The notes below the pieces were generated by a model that saw only the letters and a program-made list of their open reading frames with translations, had not been told where the DNA came from and made no database searches. Positions 45,605 to 54,628 of a stretch of 64,000 nt of DNA are shown here, in pieces. Source of the DNA: Saprospiraceae bacterium (lineage in GTDB: Bacteria; Bacteroidota; Bacteroidia; Chitinophagales; Saprospiraceae); contig JAHDEC010000004.1 in NCBI GenBank assembly GCA_020629035.1, positions 62,001-126,000 on the forward strand. Reading direction: 5' to 3'. Position numbers and translations under genes: made by a program. The stretch's first letter is position 1. Each line of letters starts with the position of its first letter.

Positions 45605-46965
45605 TCGCTGAAACTTTTCAATATATGCTGCTGGTCAGCCTCTACAGTACTTTGCTTTATTTCGCAATGACCTGGTGTGTCACTAAAGGAAATAACTTTG
45701 GTCTAAACAGAAAGCTGATCATTGGAAGTGTATTGTTTTCAATAGCACTACCCTTTATTAAATTACCTTCAAATGTTATCGCTGAAACCTATGGAATCCA
45801 ACTAGAAGCTATAGAAATTAGTGCACAAGGTTTCTTACAACAATTGCCCAATGCAGGCTTTTCTTTTAATGGCATTTATCTTTTGATGGCTACACTCCTA
45901 ATTGGTTTTTTGCTTTCTATTTCAAAATTAGTTTATGGAATTTGGAAATTAAATCGAATAGCTAAAGCTGGAGAAAAATCAGTCTTCCAACAGCATACTA
46001 TCATTAGAACATCTGCTATTAAACAGCCTTGTTCGTTCTTGCAAAACATATTTATTCCGATAGATCAAACGTATACTGACAAAGAATTAAAACTTATCGT
46101 ATCGCACGAGCAAACGCATATAAAACTAAATCACAGTTGGGATAATATTTTAATGGGTACACTACAATCAATGTTTTGGTGGTTGCCTACTATGTACTTC
46201 TGGAATGGTTTAGTGAAATTAAATCATGAATATGAAGTGGATCATTTAATGATTCACCAACAAGACAAGCATCATTATGCACAGTTTCTAATTAGTCAAA
46301 TCTATCAATATCAAAAGTTATTACTGGTTCATACTATTTATTCATTCATCAAAAAAAGAATTAACATGATGTATCAAAAAAAGGAAAACCAGACTGGAAA
46401 ATGGGTGTACTTCACCTTTGGCTTAATCATTTGTTCAATGTTGTTTATCCAATCTTGTCAAAAAGAAAAAGTCACAGAGACCAAAGAAAAAACAGAACCT
46501 GCTGAAGTAACATTCTACGAAGAAAGTGTTACCGATACCGTATTCGTTTTTAACACAGACAGCAATACAGAGGAGCAAAGAATTATTAATTCTACTAGAA
46601 CTATTTACAAAGTTCCAGACAATATGCCCATCATTAAGGAATGCAATACCAATTCTACAGACTTTGAAGAAAAAACCAATTGTTCCACTCAGAAACTACT
46701 ACAAACCTTATATAAAAATCTAGTTTACCCTGCCGAAGGTAGAGAATCAGGAACTGAAGGAATGCTTGTTTGTGATTTCATTATATCAGATAAAGGAGCG
46801 CTAGAAAATCCTCAGATAATAAGACCTTTAAAAGGCGGTTTTGATGAAGAGGTGCTCAGGGTTTTAGATATTATGAAAGAGACCTTAGTTTGGGAGCCAG
46901 GAAAAGTTGATGGGAAAGATGTACACGTAAAATACACACTTCCAGTCAAATTCAAATTGCAGTAA
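45601..46965 (+). CDS. M56/BlaR1-type peptidase with TonB-like C-terminus
   Basis: A 454-residue membrane protein. Four hydrophobic segments are seen at about residues 8-25, 38-55, 92-112 and 270-290. The cytosol-facing M56 peptidase domain holds the zinc motif SHEQTHIKLNH (HExxH, about residue 176) and the downstream Glu region HEYEVDHLM. After the last helix a linker with LFIQSC and a charged stretch leads to a TonB-like C-terminal domain (about 370-454; LVYPAEGRESGTEGMLV, LPVKFKL). It replaces the penicillin sensor of staphylococcal BlaR1, a design frequent in Bacteroidota. The signal it senses is unknown. Confidence 0.9.
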   Translation: MIAETFQYMLLVSLYSTLLYFAMTWCVTKGNNFGLNRKLIIGSVLFSIALPFIKLPSNVIAETYGIQLEAIEISAQGFLQQLPNAGFSFNGIYLLMATLLIGFLLSISKLVYGIWKLNRIAKAGEKSVFQQHTIIRTSAIKQPCSFLQNIFIPIDQTYTDKELKLIVSHEQTHIKLNHSWDNILMGTLQSMFWWLPTMYFWNGLVKLNHEYEVDHLMIHQQDKHHYAQFLISQIYQYQKLLLVHTIYSFIKKRINMMYQKKENQTGKWVYFTFGLIICSMLFIQSCQKEKVTETKEKTEPAEVTFYEESVTDTVFVFNTDSNTEEQRIINSTRTIYKVPDNMPIIKECNTNSTDFEEKTNCSTQKLLQTLYKNLVYPAEGRESGTEGMLVCDFIISDKGALENPQIIRPLKGGFDEEVLRVLDIMKETLVWEPGKVDGKDVHVKYTLPVKFKLQ

Positions 46966-46986
46966 TAACTTTTTAGATAGATACTG

Positions 46987-47010
46987 AAGGCCTGATATTT
47001 ATCGGGCCTT
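46987..47010. terminator. Bidirectional terminator between convergent genes
   Basis: AAGGCCTGAT and ATCGGGCCTT form a 10-bp stem with one T-G pair and a 4-base loop ATTT, 21 bases after the M56 gene. The right arm ends on the first base of the minus-strand stop codon of the next gene; a T-rich tail follows on the plus strand. Confidence 0.8.
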
Positions 47011-48053
47011 TAGTTATTTAAACAAAATTCCAATTTGATGGGATAATGATCGGAAAAGGATTGATTAAGGACTTTGTGGTTTAATAGATGTACTGATTCG
47101 TTGCTAAAAAAATAGTCGATCCTAAGTCCTGGAATCTCTTTATATGTCGTCCCAATGCCAGCCTCTCCTACCTTAAAACTATCCTTAAACTTGCTGCTTA
47201 ATTTTTTATAGAGATAAGATTGGGGTACATCATTAAAATCACCCGCAATGATTACCTTATGTTTTGTGGTATTTATATGCTTTTCTAGTTTATCCCATTG
47301 ACTCTTGCGCTGAAGACTATATTTTCCATATCGCTGTATAATTGAGTTTATATTCGACCAAGTACCTGACTTTCGTAAATCATGTTCATCCAATACCGTT
47401 TTGGCTTTACTAGAAATCATGTTTGAACTTAAATGGACACTATATACTCGTAAGGTATCCTGCTTGATTTTAATATCAGCCCAAGCTGCATACTTAGTAT
47501 TTCCACCTAAACTGACAAATCCTTTATCCACAAACGGATATGAAGAGTAAATTCCTGTTCCGATGGTATCTACACTATGTATATTAAGTGATGATAAATG
47601 CTCTTTTAAGAGTTGGTTAGCGTGATACCTCTGTTCTTGAAAACAAAAAATATCAATAGGCCCAAGCGTTTTTATCCAAGCACCAAATTCTTCAGATTTA
47701 TGTTTATCTAGTGTTCTTTTATTTTTCTTAAAATACTTTGCTGCTTGTAGATTTTGAGAAACGATGGATAGCTTACTGCATTCAGTCTTTTCAGCAGCAT
47801 TCGTTAGATGCAAATGCTTAGGAATGTGTTTGTATCCAAGCAAAATTATGAGGAAAGGACCAAGCGCGTAACTTGGTTTAATGAGTAACCAACAAAATAT
47901 AAAAGCAATATTGGCCAAAAGAATAAAGGGAAATAATAAACTTATTAGTGGAAAATAACTGCCGTAATTGGCAGAAATATAGGGAGTCAAAAAGCCTAGG
48001 ATAAGCAATAATAGAAGGAACCCATTAATAATGATTAATAACCTCTTCAACAT
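47010..48053 (-). CDS. Endonuclease/exonuclease/phosphatase-fold membrane protein
   Basis: A 347-residue protein. Three N-terminal hydrophobic segments (about 5-25, 35-57, 60-78) anchor an EEP-fold domain (about 95-347). Catalytic motifs: CFQEQRYH, SVHLSSN, IIAGDFNDVPQS and SDHYPI at the end, with the expected Glu, His, Asp-Asn and Asp-His. Family members act on nucleic acids, phosphoinositides or sphingomyelin; the substrate is unknown. Its start shares one base with the stop of the upstream rhomboid gene. This gene order with rhomboids and mutL is common in Bacteroidota and does not by itself show function. Confidence 0.88.
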   Translation of the reverse strand: MLKRLLIIINGFLLLLLILGFLTPYISANYGSYFPLISLLFPFILLANIAFIFCWLLIKPSYALGPFLIILLGYKHIPKHLHLTNAAEKTECSKLSIVSQNLQAAKYFKKNKRTLDKHKSEEFGAWIKTLGPIDIFCFQEQRYHANQLLKEHLSSLNIHSVDTIGTGIYSSYPFVDKGFVSLGGNTKYAAWADIKIKQDTLRVYSVHLSSNMISSKAKTVLDEHDLRKSGTWSNINSIIQRYGKYSLQRKSQWDKLEKHINTTKHKVIIAGDFNDVPQSYLYKKLSSKFKDSFKVGEAGIGTTYKEIPGLRIDYFFSNESVHLLNHKVLNQSFSDHYPIKLEFCLNN

Positions 48054-48952
48054 TATTTTTTACTAGCGTTATATAAGATCTCTTTCTCCTCAGAAGATAA
48101 GCTATCGTAGCCTTCCTTATTAATTTTATCTAGGATAGAATCAATGCGTTTTTGATCATAAATAAAACCTGACTTCTTAGCCGGTTTAGGCTTGTTTAAA
48201 TCTTTATGGACCACCTTAATAAATTCAGATTTGGGCTTCATGGTTCGCTTATTCTCCTTACTCCAATCAAAGTATGCAAAGAAGTTTTGTAGGGGTTTTG
48301 TGAAATCGATATTTTGCCTTAGATAATAGACATAAACCATTCCAAATATCGCTCCGCCGATATGGCCAAACGCACCACCTGAGTTTGATCCTATGGTACC
48401 TATAATGTCTAAAAACAACAAAACGACTGCGATCCACTTTAACTTAACAGGGCCTATAAATACTAAGTTGATTTGATAATCAGGAGATAATGACGCCGCT
48501 ACAAAAACAAAGCCCATAACAGCTGCAGACGCGCCAAATGCATATGATCCTGCTCCAGCACTTGGTAAAAACTGAGCCGTTAATACATACACTAAAGCAC
48601 CGAATAATCCTCCTAAAATATATAAGGGTAAAAATCGCTCATCACCTAAAAAATCACCTACAATACGTCCAAACCAATAAAGCATTAACATATTCATTCC
48701 CACATGGAACAAGCCTAGGTGAGTAAACATATGAGTAACTATAGTCCATGGGTGTCTTAAGATCTCAATAAATTGAGACGAAATACTTAGGTTTTCCTTA
48801 AAGAATAAAAACAAGCTTGAGCTGAATCCCCCTGAAAAGACGGCTATTAAGTTAAGCAAGACAAAAACACCCACATTCAACAAAATGATCCGAGTCATCA
48901 TGTTGCCTGATCGAATGGCATGTTTTAAGTCGTCAAATATTGATTCAAACAT
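48053..48952 (-). CDS. Rhomboid-family intramembrane serine protease
   Basis: A 299-residue rhomboid with about six membrane helices. The catalytic pair is the Ser in YAFGASAAVMGFV (GxSx) and the His in FGHIGGAIFGM. HVGMNMLMLYWFG supplies the usual His/Asn-rich helix. After the membrane core a cytosolic tail of about 80 residues carries charged motifs and ends in a short helical domain (YDSLSSEEKEILYNASK), typical for Bacteroidota rhomboids. Substrates unknown. 15 bases follow the smaller second rhomboid, so the two are co-transcribed. Confidence 0.9.
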   Translation of the reverse strand: MFESIFDDLKHAIRSGNMMTRIILLNVGVFVLLNLIAVFSGGFSSSLFLFFKENLSISSQFIEILRHPWTIVTHMFTHLGLFHVGMNMLMLYWFGRIVGDFLGDERFLPLYILGGLFGALVYVLTAQFLPSAGAGSYAFGASAAVMGFVFVAASLSPDYQINLVFIGPVKLKWIAVVLLFLDIIGTIGSNSGGAFGHIGGAIFGMVYVYYLRQNIDFTKPLQNFFAYFDWSKENKRTMKPKSEFIKVVHKDLNKPKPAKKSGFIYDQKRIDSILDKINKEGYDSLSSEEKEILYNASKK

Positions 48953-48967
48953 CGTTAATTATATCCT

Positions 48968-49582
48968 TTACTTTACAAAGAAACGTATATACAAATATCC
49001 AATAATAGCTCCTCCCACATGTGCTAAATGGGCGACACTTTGTCCTTCTGGAGCCATAACTCCCATAGCCACTCCCATTCCTATTGCTATAATAGCTAGG
49101 TATTTACCTTTGACGGGTATTGGTGGAAATAGTAACATTAGTCTAGCTTCTGGAAACAAAGCCCCAAAGGCAGCCACTACTCCAAAAATAGCTCCAGATG
49201 CTCCAAGCATAGGAATAACTCTAAATGTTTCAGGACTAGTATAAAATTGGTAATAATCAAAACCTAAATGTAAAATGAAAGCGCCTAGTGCACTCGAAAA
49301 ATACAATATCAAAAATTGTTTTAGTCCTAATCTTGACTCTACCATTGGACCCAAAAAGAACAAGGCAAGCATGTTGAAAGCCAGATGACTTCTGTCAGCA
49401 TGCATAAAAAAATGAGTAACGAGCTGATAGGGCTCAAAATGCTGAGACTCTGGAAAAAATAAAGCTAGTTTTCTGAAAAATACATGTAAACCATTTGACT
49501 GGCCCGACAATGTCGCTTTTGCAAAAAACAAAATCACATTAATAATAATAAGATTCTTGACTCCTTCAGTAATTCGTTGCAT
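48968..49582 (-). CDS. Rhomboid-family intramembrane serine protease, compact
   Basis: A 204-residue rhomboid lacking the cytosolic tail of its neighbour. Six hydrophobic segments fill most of the length. The catalytic Ser lies in MLGASGAIFGV and the His in LAHVGGAIIGY; the helix with HLAFNMLALFFLG contains the conserved His and Asn. It may be a paralogue of the next gene. Order on the minus strand is mutL, this gene, the long rhomboid, the EEP protein, with gaps of 40, 15 and -1 bases. Confidence 0.92.
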   Translation of the reverse strand: MQRITEGVKNLIIINVILFFAKATLSGQSNGLHVFFRKLALFFPESQHFEPYQLVTHFFMHADRSHLAFNMLALFFLGPMVESRLGLKQFLILYFSSALGAFILHLGFDYYQFYTSPETFRVIPMLGASGAIFGVVAAFGALFPEARLMLLFPPIPVKGKYLAIIAIGMGVAMGVMAPEGQSVAHLAHVGGAIIGYLYIRFFVK

Positions 49583-49622
49583 CTTCTTAATTAGCTAAAC
49601 TTCTCTTTAAACACTAATATCC

Positions 49623-51440
49623 TTAAAACTGTTTTTCCAGCTCATTAAGTTCAACTTCTATAAAGCATTTTCGTCCACTTGGGCTAATAAATGGTACTTC
49701 ACAGGCAAAAAGATCACTTATGATGGAAAGCATCTCCTCATGACTAAGATGTTTTCCCTTTTTTATGCAAGAGCTTCGAGCAAAACTTCTTGCCACATTT
49801 TCTTCAATGCCTACATTGAGTTCTAAGTTAGATTCGTATTGGTGGACTGCATGGATGAGTACTTCCTCTATATTGACATTAGTCATAATAGCCGGTACTC
49901 CATGTATCACGAAGGTATGATCTCCAAAGTGACTTATATCTAGTCCTATAGCTTGAATGATGGGCAGCATTTCAAGGACACAGGCTGATTGGTCAGGCTC
50001 AAAACTAATTTGGATAGGAAAGAGCTGCTGCTGCGTACTTTTTTCGCTATCTACAATCAACTTCAAATAATATTCGAATAAAATCCGCTCATGAGCAAAT
50101 TGCTGATTCACAACTATGTAGCCTGATTTAATAGGACTGATGATATAACTGTTGTGTATTTGATAAGCTTCTTTTTGATGCTCATCTGGAATTAAATGAC
50201 TGTGCTCAGGATTTGCCTGATCCATTTTACTGCTGAGGCGGATCATTTGCTGGTCTGGCTCTACAGGGCTTGTGCTCGGTAAATCTTGATAAAATTGATT
50301 CCAGTCATCGATGTCCTTTTTACTAGGTTTATTTCCAATGCTGGCCGAGCTATAAACCTGGCGATCATTTTGATTTTGTCCAATGTTGCTCGGTTGTCCA
50401 AAACTGTTGGAAAAATGAGTACTTTGCTGAAAATCTAAGGTAGGCACCACAGAGTATTTACCTAAAGCGTGCTGAGTGGTAACCTTTAAATATTGATAAA
50501 TCAGACGCTCTTCTTCAAACTTAATCTCCGTTTTAGTCGGATGTATATTGATATCAATCGTCGATGGATCGATGGTTAAGTGAATAACATAAAACGCATA
50601 ATGTTCCTTGCTGATGAGTTCGCCAAATGCAGTCTTTATGGCATGATTGAGATAGTTACTCTTAATAAATCTACCATTTACAAAAAAGTACTGATCACCT
50701 TTTTGCCGCTTAGCAGCCTCAGGTTTTCCTATAAATCCATCAATGGTTAAAATATCAGTTGACTCCTCAAGTGGAACTAGTTTTTCGTTATGATTTTTTC
50801 CAAAAATTCCTACAATTCGTTTTCTTAAATTCCCTTTGGGTAGATGATAAAGTTCATTATCATTATGTAGTAAAATAAATTGTACCTCAGGATTAGATAA
50901 GGCAATACGTTTAAACTCTTCTAAAATGTGCTTAAACTCTACACCATCAGATTTTAAAAATTTTCTTCTGGCAGGAACATTATAAAACAGGTTTTTTACG
51001 GCTATAGAAGTACCGCTATTTCCTTGAGTATATTCTTGTTTTTTTAGGGTGGATCCATGGATTACAATTTTAGATGCCATGTCTGCCTCTACTGTTTTAG
51101 TAATCATTTCTACATGAGCAATCGACGCAATACTAGCTAGCGCCTCTCCTCTAAATCCCATTGTTTTTATGGAAAATAGTTCATCCGCATCTCTGATTTT
51201 GGAGGTAGCATGTCTTTCAAAACTCATACGAGCATCCACATCGCTCATTCCCTTTCCATCATCAATGATTTGTATTAATGACTTGCCAGAATCCCGAATG
51301 ACCACCTGTATATATTCACTACCAGCATCAATGGAGTTTTCCATCAGCTCCTTAACAACTGAGGCAGGGCGCTGGATTACTTCTCCAGCCGCTATCTGAT
51401 TGGCAACAGATTCTGGTAAAAGCTGAATAATATCAGCCAT
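49623..51440 (-). CDS. mutL: DNA mismatch repair protein MutL
   Basis: MutL couples mismatch recognition by MutS to strand removal. The N-terminal GHKL ATPase (about 1-330) has ENSIDAGS, DDGKGMS, the KIRDADEL region, GFRGEALASI and the second-domain motif KTEIKF. A Gln/Asn/Ser-rich linker (about 335-410) leads to the C-terminal dimerisation domain. Where endonuclease MutL proteins have the motif DQHA(x)2E(x)4E, this protein has NQQFAHERILFE, so the metal motif is altered. The Cys-containing end (FACEVPF, SPSGRKCF) is retained. The length of 605 is normal. mutS is not nearby. Confidence 0.95.
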   Translation of the reverse strand: MADIIQLLPESVANQIAAGEVIQRPASVVKELMENSIDAGSEYIQVVIRDSGKSLIQIIDDGKGMSDVDARMSFERHATSKIRDADELFSIKTMGFRGEALASIASIAHVEMITKTVEADMASKIVIHGSTLKKQEYTQGNSGTSIAVKNLFYNVPARRKFLKSDGVEFKHILEEFKRIALSNPEVQFILLHNDNELYHLPKGNLRKRIVGIFGKNHNEKLVPLEESTDILTIDGFIGKPEAAKRQKGDQYFFVNGRFIKSNYLNHAIKTAFGELISKEHYAFYVIHLTIDPSTIDINIHPTKTEIKFEEERLIYQYLKVTTQHALGKYSVVPTLDFQQSTHFSNSFGQPSNIGQNQNDRQVYSSASIGNKPSKKDIDDWNQFYQDLPSTSPVEPDQQMIRLSSKMDQANPEHSHLIPDEHQKEAYQIHNSYIISPIKSGYIVVNQQFAHERILFEYYLKLIVDSEKSTQQQLFPIQISFEPDQSACVLEMLPIIQAIGLDISHFGDHTFVIHGVPAIMTNVNIEEVLIHAVHQYESNLELNVGIEENVARSFARSSCIKKGKHLSHEEMLSIISDLFACEVPFISPSGRKCFIEVELNELEKQF

Positions 51441-51555
51441 AGAATATCGGTTTTTAATAAATTTTTGAATCTTAAAATAGGAAAGTATACCGCTTTCTCA
51501 TCACTAATATACAGAAGCTAAATTGGTACAAAAAGATTAGTTTTCAACATTTCCA

Positions 51556-51861
51556 CTATCCACTAATGGCTTCTGCAAATTTTAAAAATAAATCGGATTG
51601 TAATAACAAATAACTTAGCATCGCAAGTATTCCAATAATCATCAGTAATCGAATATTTGATTGCTTCCGAACACTAGTGGACATTGATGTATTACCTCTA
51701 GCTTTTCGTTGAAATCCACTTCTGATGTTGTGCTTTAAATGATCTACTCCCTGCTTTTCTTCACTATGCACAGACAGTCTTGCTTCTAGATCCTCTTTCG
51801 CTGGATCGTAGTACTTTGGAATAAAATCAAACTGTTTATTTTTAACTCGTTTCCTAAACAT
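51556..51861 (-). CDS. Small membrane protein upstream of mutL
   Basis: A 101-residue protein with a basic, soluble N-terminal two-thirds and one membrane helix near the end (RLLMIIGILAMLSYLLLQS, about 73-91), so it is a tail-anchored type. Similar small proteins next to mutL in other Bacteroidota are sometimes wrongly labelled riboflavin synthase subunit beta; nothing here resembles that enzyme. The motif KYYDPAKEDLEARL near residue 15 is the most distinctive part. Function unknown. 115 bases separate it from mutL. Confidence 0.75.
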   Translation of the reverse strand: MFRKRVKNKQFDFIPKYYDPAKEDLEARLSVHSEEKQGVDHLKHNIRSGFQRKARGNTSMSTSVRKQSNIRLLMIIGILAMLSYLLLQSDLFLKFAEAISG

Positions 51862-51970
51862 ACTTTTTGGGTCTCGATTATTTAAAAATTAATCCTTATT
51901 GAGTTTTTATTTGGTTCAATGTTATGCTAAATGCTAAACAAGCTTGTCTAATAGATGCAATTTTAAACTT

Positions 51971-51985
51971 TTTAGACTATCTAAA
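51971..51985. repeat. Short palindrome upstream of the PurF-like gene
   Basis: TTTAGA-CTA-TCTAAA is a perfect 6-bp dyad with a 3-base spacer, in the 205-base divergent gap, about 45 bases upstream of the -7 box of the PurF-like gene. It could be an operator or a chance AT-rich palindrome. Confidence 0.3.
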
Positions 51986-52027
51986 GATACTTTTTTATAA
52001 AAATTAAGGCATGAGTGGATTTTAGAT

Positions 52028-52035
52028 TACATTTG
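52028..52035 (+). promoter_or_regulatory. -7 box of the PurF-like gene
   Basis: TACATTTG matches TAnnTTTG exactly, 31 bases before the ATG at 52067. A -33 TTG is not evident. Confidence 0.4.
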
Positions 52036-52066
52036 TTTTTTGAATAAAAACCGAGTAAACTAACTC

Positions 52067-53959
52067 ATGAGTGACCAAATTAAGCATGAATGCGGATTGG
52101 CATTTATTCGTTTAAGAAAACCTCTTAAGTATTACGAGGAAAAATACGGCACCCCGCTCTACGGGCTTTATAAACTGCAGTTTCTTATGCAAAAGCAAAG
52201 AAACAGAGGCCAAGATGGCGCGGGAATAGCCACCATAAAATTAGACCCACAACCTGGTCATAGATACATCAGCAGAAAAAGGTCGAACAGTCCACAGTAT
52301 TTAAAGGATTTATTCGAACAAATTTATTCGCATTTTCAAAATGTTCCTGCTGACAAAATGCATGATCCTGAATGGATGAAGTTTAATAAACCCTACACAG
52401 GAGAGGTATTACTTGGTCATCTTAGGTACGGCACGCATGGTTCGAATACAATAGAAACAGTGCATCCATTCCTTAGACAAAATAACTGGCTTACCAGAAA
52501 TTTAGTCTTAGCTGGAAATTTTAATATGACGAATATCGATGAGTTGTTTGATGAACTCATCTCCTTTGGACAACACCCTAAAGAGCGTTCTGATACGATT
52601 ACCATTTTAGAAAAAATTGGACACTTTTTAGATCTTGAAGTAGAACGATTATTTAAGTGGTTTAAAGCTAAAGGCATTGCTAATGCAGAAATAACTTCAT
52701 TAATTGCTGAAAACTTAGATGTCCAACGAATTCTTCAAAGGGCTACAAGAAAAATAGATGGCGGCTATGTCATTGCGGGAATGTTAGGTCATGGTGACTC
52801 ATTCATTATGAGAGATCCAGCAGGTATTCGCCCTGCCTATTACTATGAAGATGATGAAGTGGTAGTGGCTGCCTCAGAAAGGCCTGCCATCCAGACCGCT
52901 TTCGATGTATCTTTTAAAGATGTAAAAGAACTTAAAAGAGGTCATGCTCTTATCATAAAAAAGAATGGTGAGCTCGCTGAAGTCCCTTGCAAAGACCCAA
53001 TAGAAAGAAAAGCTTGTTCATTTGAGCGCATTTACTTTTCCAGGGGAACCGATCGAGAAATTTACTTCGAACGCAAAAAATTAGGTGAATTACTAGCGCC
53101 AGAAATTCTTAAGGAAGTCAAGTATGACTTTAAAAATACAGTCTATTCTTATATCCCAAATACGGCTGAAGTAGCCTTTTATGGGCTAGTAGAAGAACTA
53201 CACAAACAAAACGATAAACGACGTATAGATCAGATAGAGGCATTGGGCAAAAACCTTAATCCTAAGGATTTAAATGCCATTATGGAAGTAAATCCTCGTA
53301 TCGAAAAATTAGCTGTAAAGGATGCAAAAATGAGAACCTTTATTGCTGATGATGTGTCCCGTCAAGAAATGGTAAAAATGGTATACGATGTAACCTATGG
53401 AATCGTAAACAACCATAAAGATACCTTGGTGGTAATCGACGATTCCATTGTACGAGGAACAACATTGAAAGACAGCATACTAACCATTTTAAACAGATTA
53501 AAGCCTAAAAAAATAATCGTTGTTTCTTCTGCTCCACAAATAAGATATCCCGACTGTTACGGTATCGACATGTCTAGAATGTATAATCTCGTTGCCTTTA
53601 GAGCCCTTATTGCATGCTTAAAGGATGATGGTAAAGAAGCACTCATAAAAGAAACGTACGATAAGTGTGTCGAAGCTAATAAATTACCGATCGAGCAAAT
53701 TACTAACGAAGTAAAACCATTGTACGATTTATACACTCAGCAAGAGATATCCACTAAAATTGCAGAACTACTCAAACCTAAATCTTTAGATATCGAACTT
53801 AAGGTGATTTACCAGTCCATCGAAAACCTGCATATCGCTTGTCCTAACAATACAGGTGACTGGTATTTCTCGGGAATCTACCCTACCCTTGGTGGAAATA
53901 GGATTGTAAACAAAGCATACATAAACTTCTTCGAAGACAAGAAAGAAAGAGCGTATTAG
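52067..53959 (+). CDS. Long PurF-like amidophosphoribosyltransferase
   Basis: A glutamine amidotransferase class II protein fused to a phosphoribosyltransferase, as in PurF, which makes phosphoribosylamine from PRPP and glutamine. The nucleophile is probably Cys9 after an 8-residue propeptide (HECGLAFI); LMQKQRNRGQDGAG and GHLRYGTHG belong to the glutaminase site. The PRPP loop is VVIDDSIVRGTT (about residue 463). At 630 residues it is about 120 longer than E. coli PurF, with extra sequence between the domains (about 340-430). This long form is widespread in Bacteroidota, in some genomes beside a normal PurF, so its exact role is less sure. Confidence 0.88.
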   Translation: MSDQIKHECGLAFIRLRKPLKYYEEKYGTPLYGLYKLQFLMQKQRNRGQDGAGIATIKLDPQPGHRYISRKRSNSPQYLKDLFEQIYSHFQNVPADKMHDPEWMKFNKPYTGEVLLGHLRYGTHGSNTIETVHPFLRQNNWLTRNLVLAGNFNMTNIDELFDELISFGQHPKERSDTITILEKIGHFLDLEVERLFKWFKAKGIANAEITSLIAENLDVQRILQRATRKIDGGYVIAGMLGHGDSFIMRDPAGIRPAYYYEDDEVVVAASERPAIQTAFDVSFKDVKELKRGHALIIKKNGELAEVPCKDPIERKACSFERIYFSRGTDREIYFERKKLGELLAPEILKEVKYDFKNTVYSYIPNTAEVAFYGLVEELHKQNDKRRIDQIEALGKNLNPKDLNAIMEVNPRIEKLAVKDAKMRTFIADDVSRQEMVKMVYDVTYGIVNNHKDTLVVIDDSIVRGTTLKDSILTILNRLKPKKIIVVSSAPQIRYPDCYGIDMSRMYNLVAFRALIACLKDDGKEALIKETYDKCVEANKLPIEQITNEVKPLYDLYTQQEISTKIAELLKPKSLDIELKVIYQSIENLHIACPNNTGDWYFSGIYPTLGGNRIVNKAYINFFEDKKERAY

Positions 53960-54031
53960 CACTTCTCATACCCGATTAACATATATCAAATAAATTAATT
54001 TGTATTTTTATATAAATTAGAAAGGAAGCAA

Positions 54032-54625
54032 ATGTCTAAAACCCTAAAGATTGTCATCTATTTACTGCTAATGCTAGGCCTATTTATCTGGTTGAGCAAA
54101 TCTATTGAAGGTTGTAATACTAAAGAAAATACTGATTTGCTTGAGTCAGCAGAAACAGCAACTGCAGAGGAAGATCTATTTGAAGATGGAGAATCAGATG
54201 AGGAAGATGAGGATGCATTATTCGAAGGAGATAACGAGCCTATAGATTATACAGCACTGGATGAAGCCATTGAAAAAAGCTTTGAAAAAACTTCTGACGA
54301 TGCAGCGTTTCAATCTGAATCAGAAGTAGAAGAAACCACTGATTATACACAATATGATAAGGGTTATTCAGACCCGACACCAAGCAGCTCTTCGGGCAAT
54401 TATCTAGTAATTGCTGGTAGTTTTTTACAAGCTGACAATGCAAGAAAAATGGTCAACAAACTAAATAACATGGGTTATAGTGGTGCCGAAACTTTAGTGT
54501 TTGACGGCTCTGCTTACCAAACAGTTATTGCTGGGAAGTACGATGATAATGCAAAGGCTGTAGATGTAACCTACCAGTTAAAAAATAAAGGGATCGACTG
54601 TTACGTACATCGCAAGAAGTATTAA
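54032..54625 (+). CDS. SPOR-domain membrane protein
   Basis: A 197-residue protein with one N-terminal membrane helix (about 7-23), an acidic low-complexity middle (about 35-120, rich in Glu, Asp, Ser) and a C-terminal SPOR domain (about 125-197; YLVIAGSFLQADNARKMVNKL in part, GKYDDNAKAV). SPOR domains bind denuded glycan strands at division septa, so this protein may act in cell division or wall remodelling. An AGAAAGGAAG tract precedes the ATG. It ends 3 bases before the SRAP gene. Confidence 0.88.
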   Translation: MSKTLKIVIYLLLMLGLFIWLSKSIEGCNTKENTDLLESAETATAEEDLFEDGESDEEDEDALFEGDNEPIDYTALDEAIEKSFEKTSDDAAFQSESEVEETTDYTQYDKGYSDPTPSSSSGNYLVIAGSFLQADNARKMVNKLNNMGYSGAETLVFDGSAYQTVIAGKYDDNAKAVDVTYQLKNKGIDCYVHRKKY

Positions 54626-54628
54626 ATT

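Noticed and set aside
45242-46965. Beta-lactam resistance operon
   Set aside because: The sensor lacks a penicillin-binding domain and no beta-lactamase gene is nearby; only the regulatory families match.
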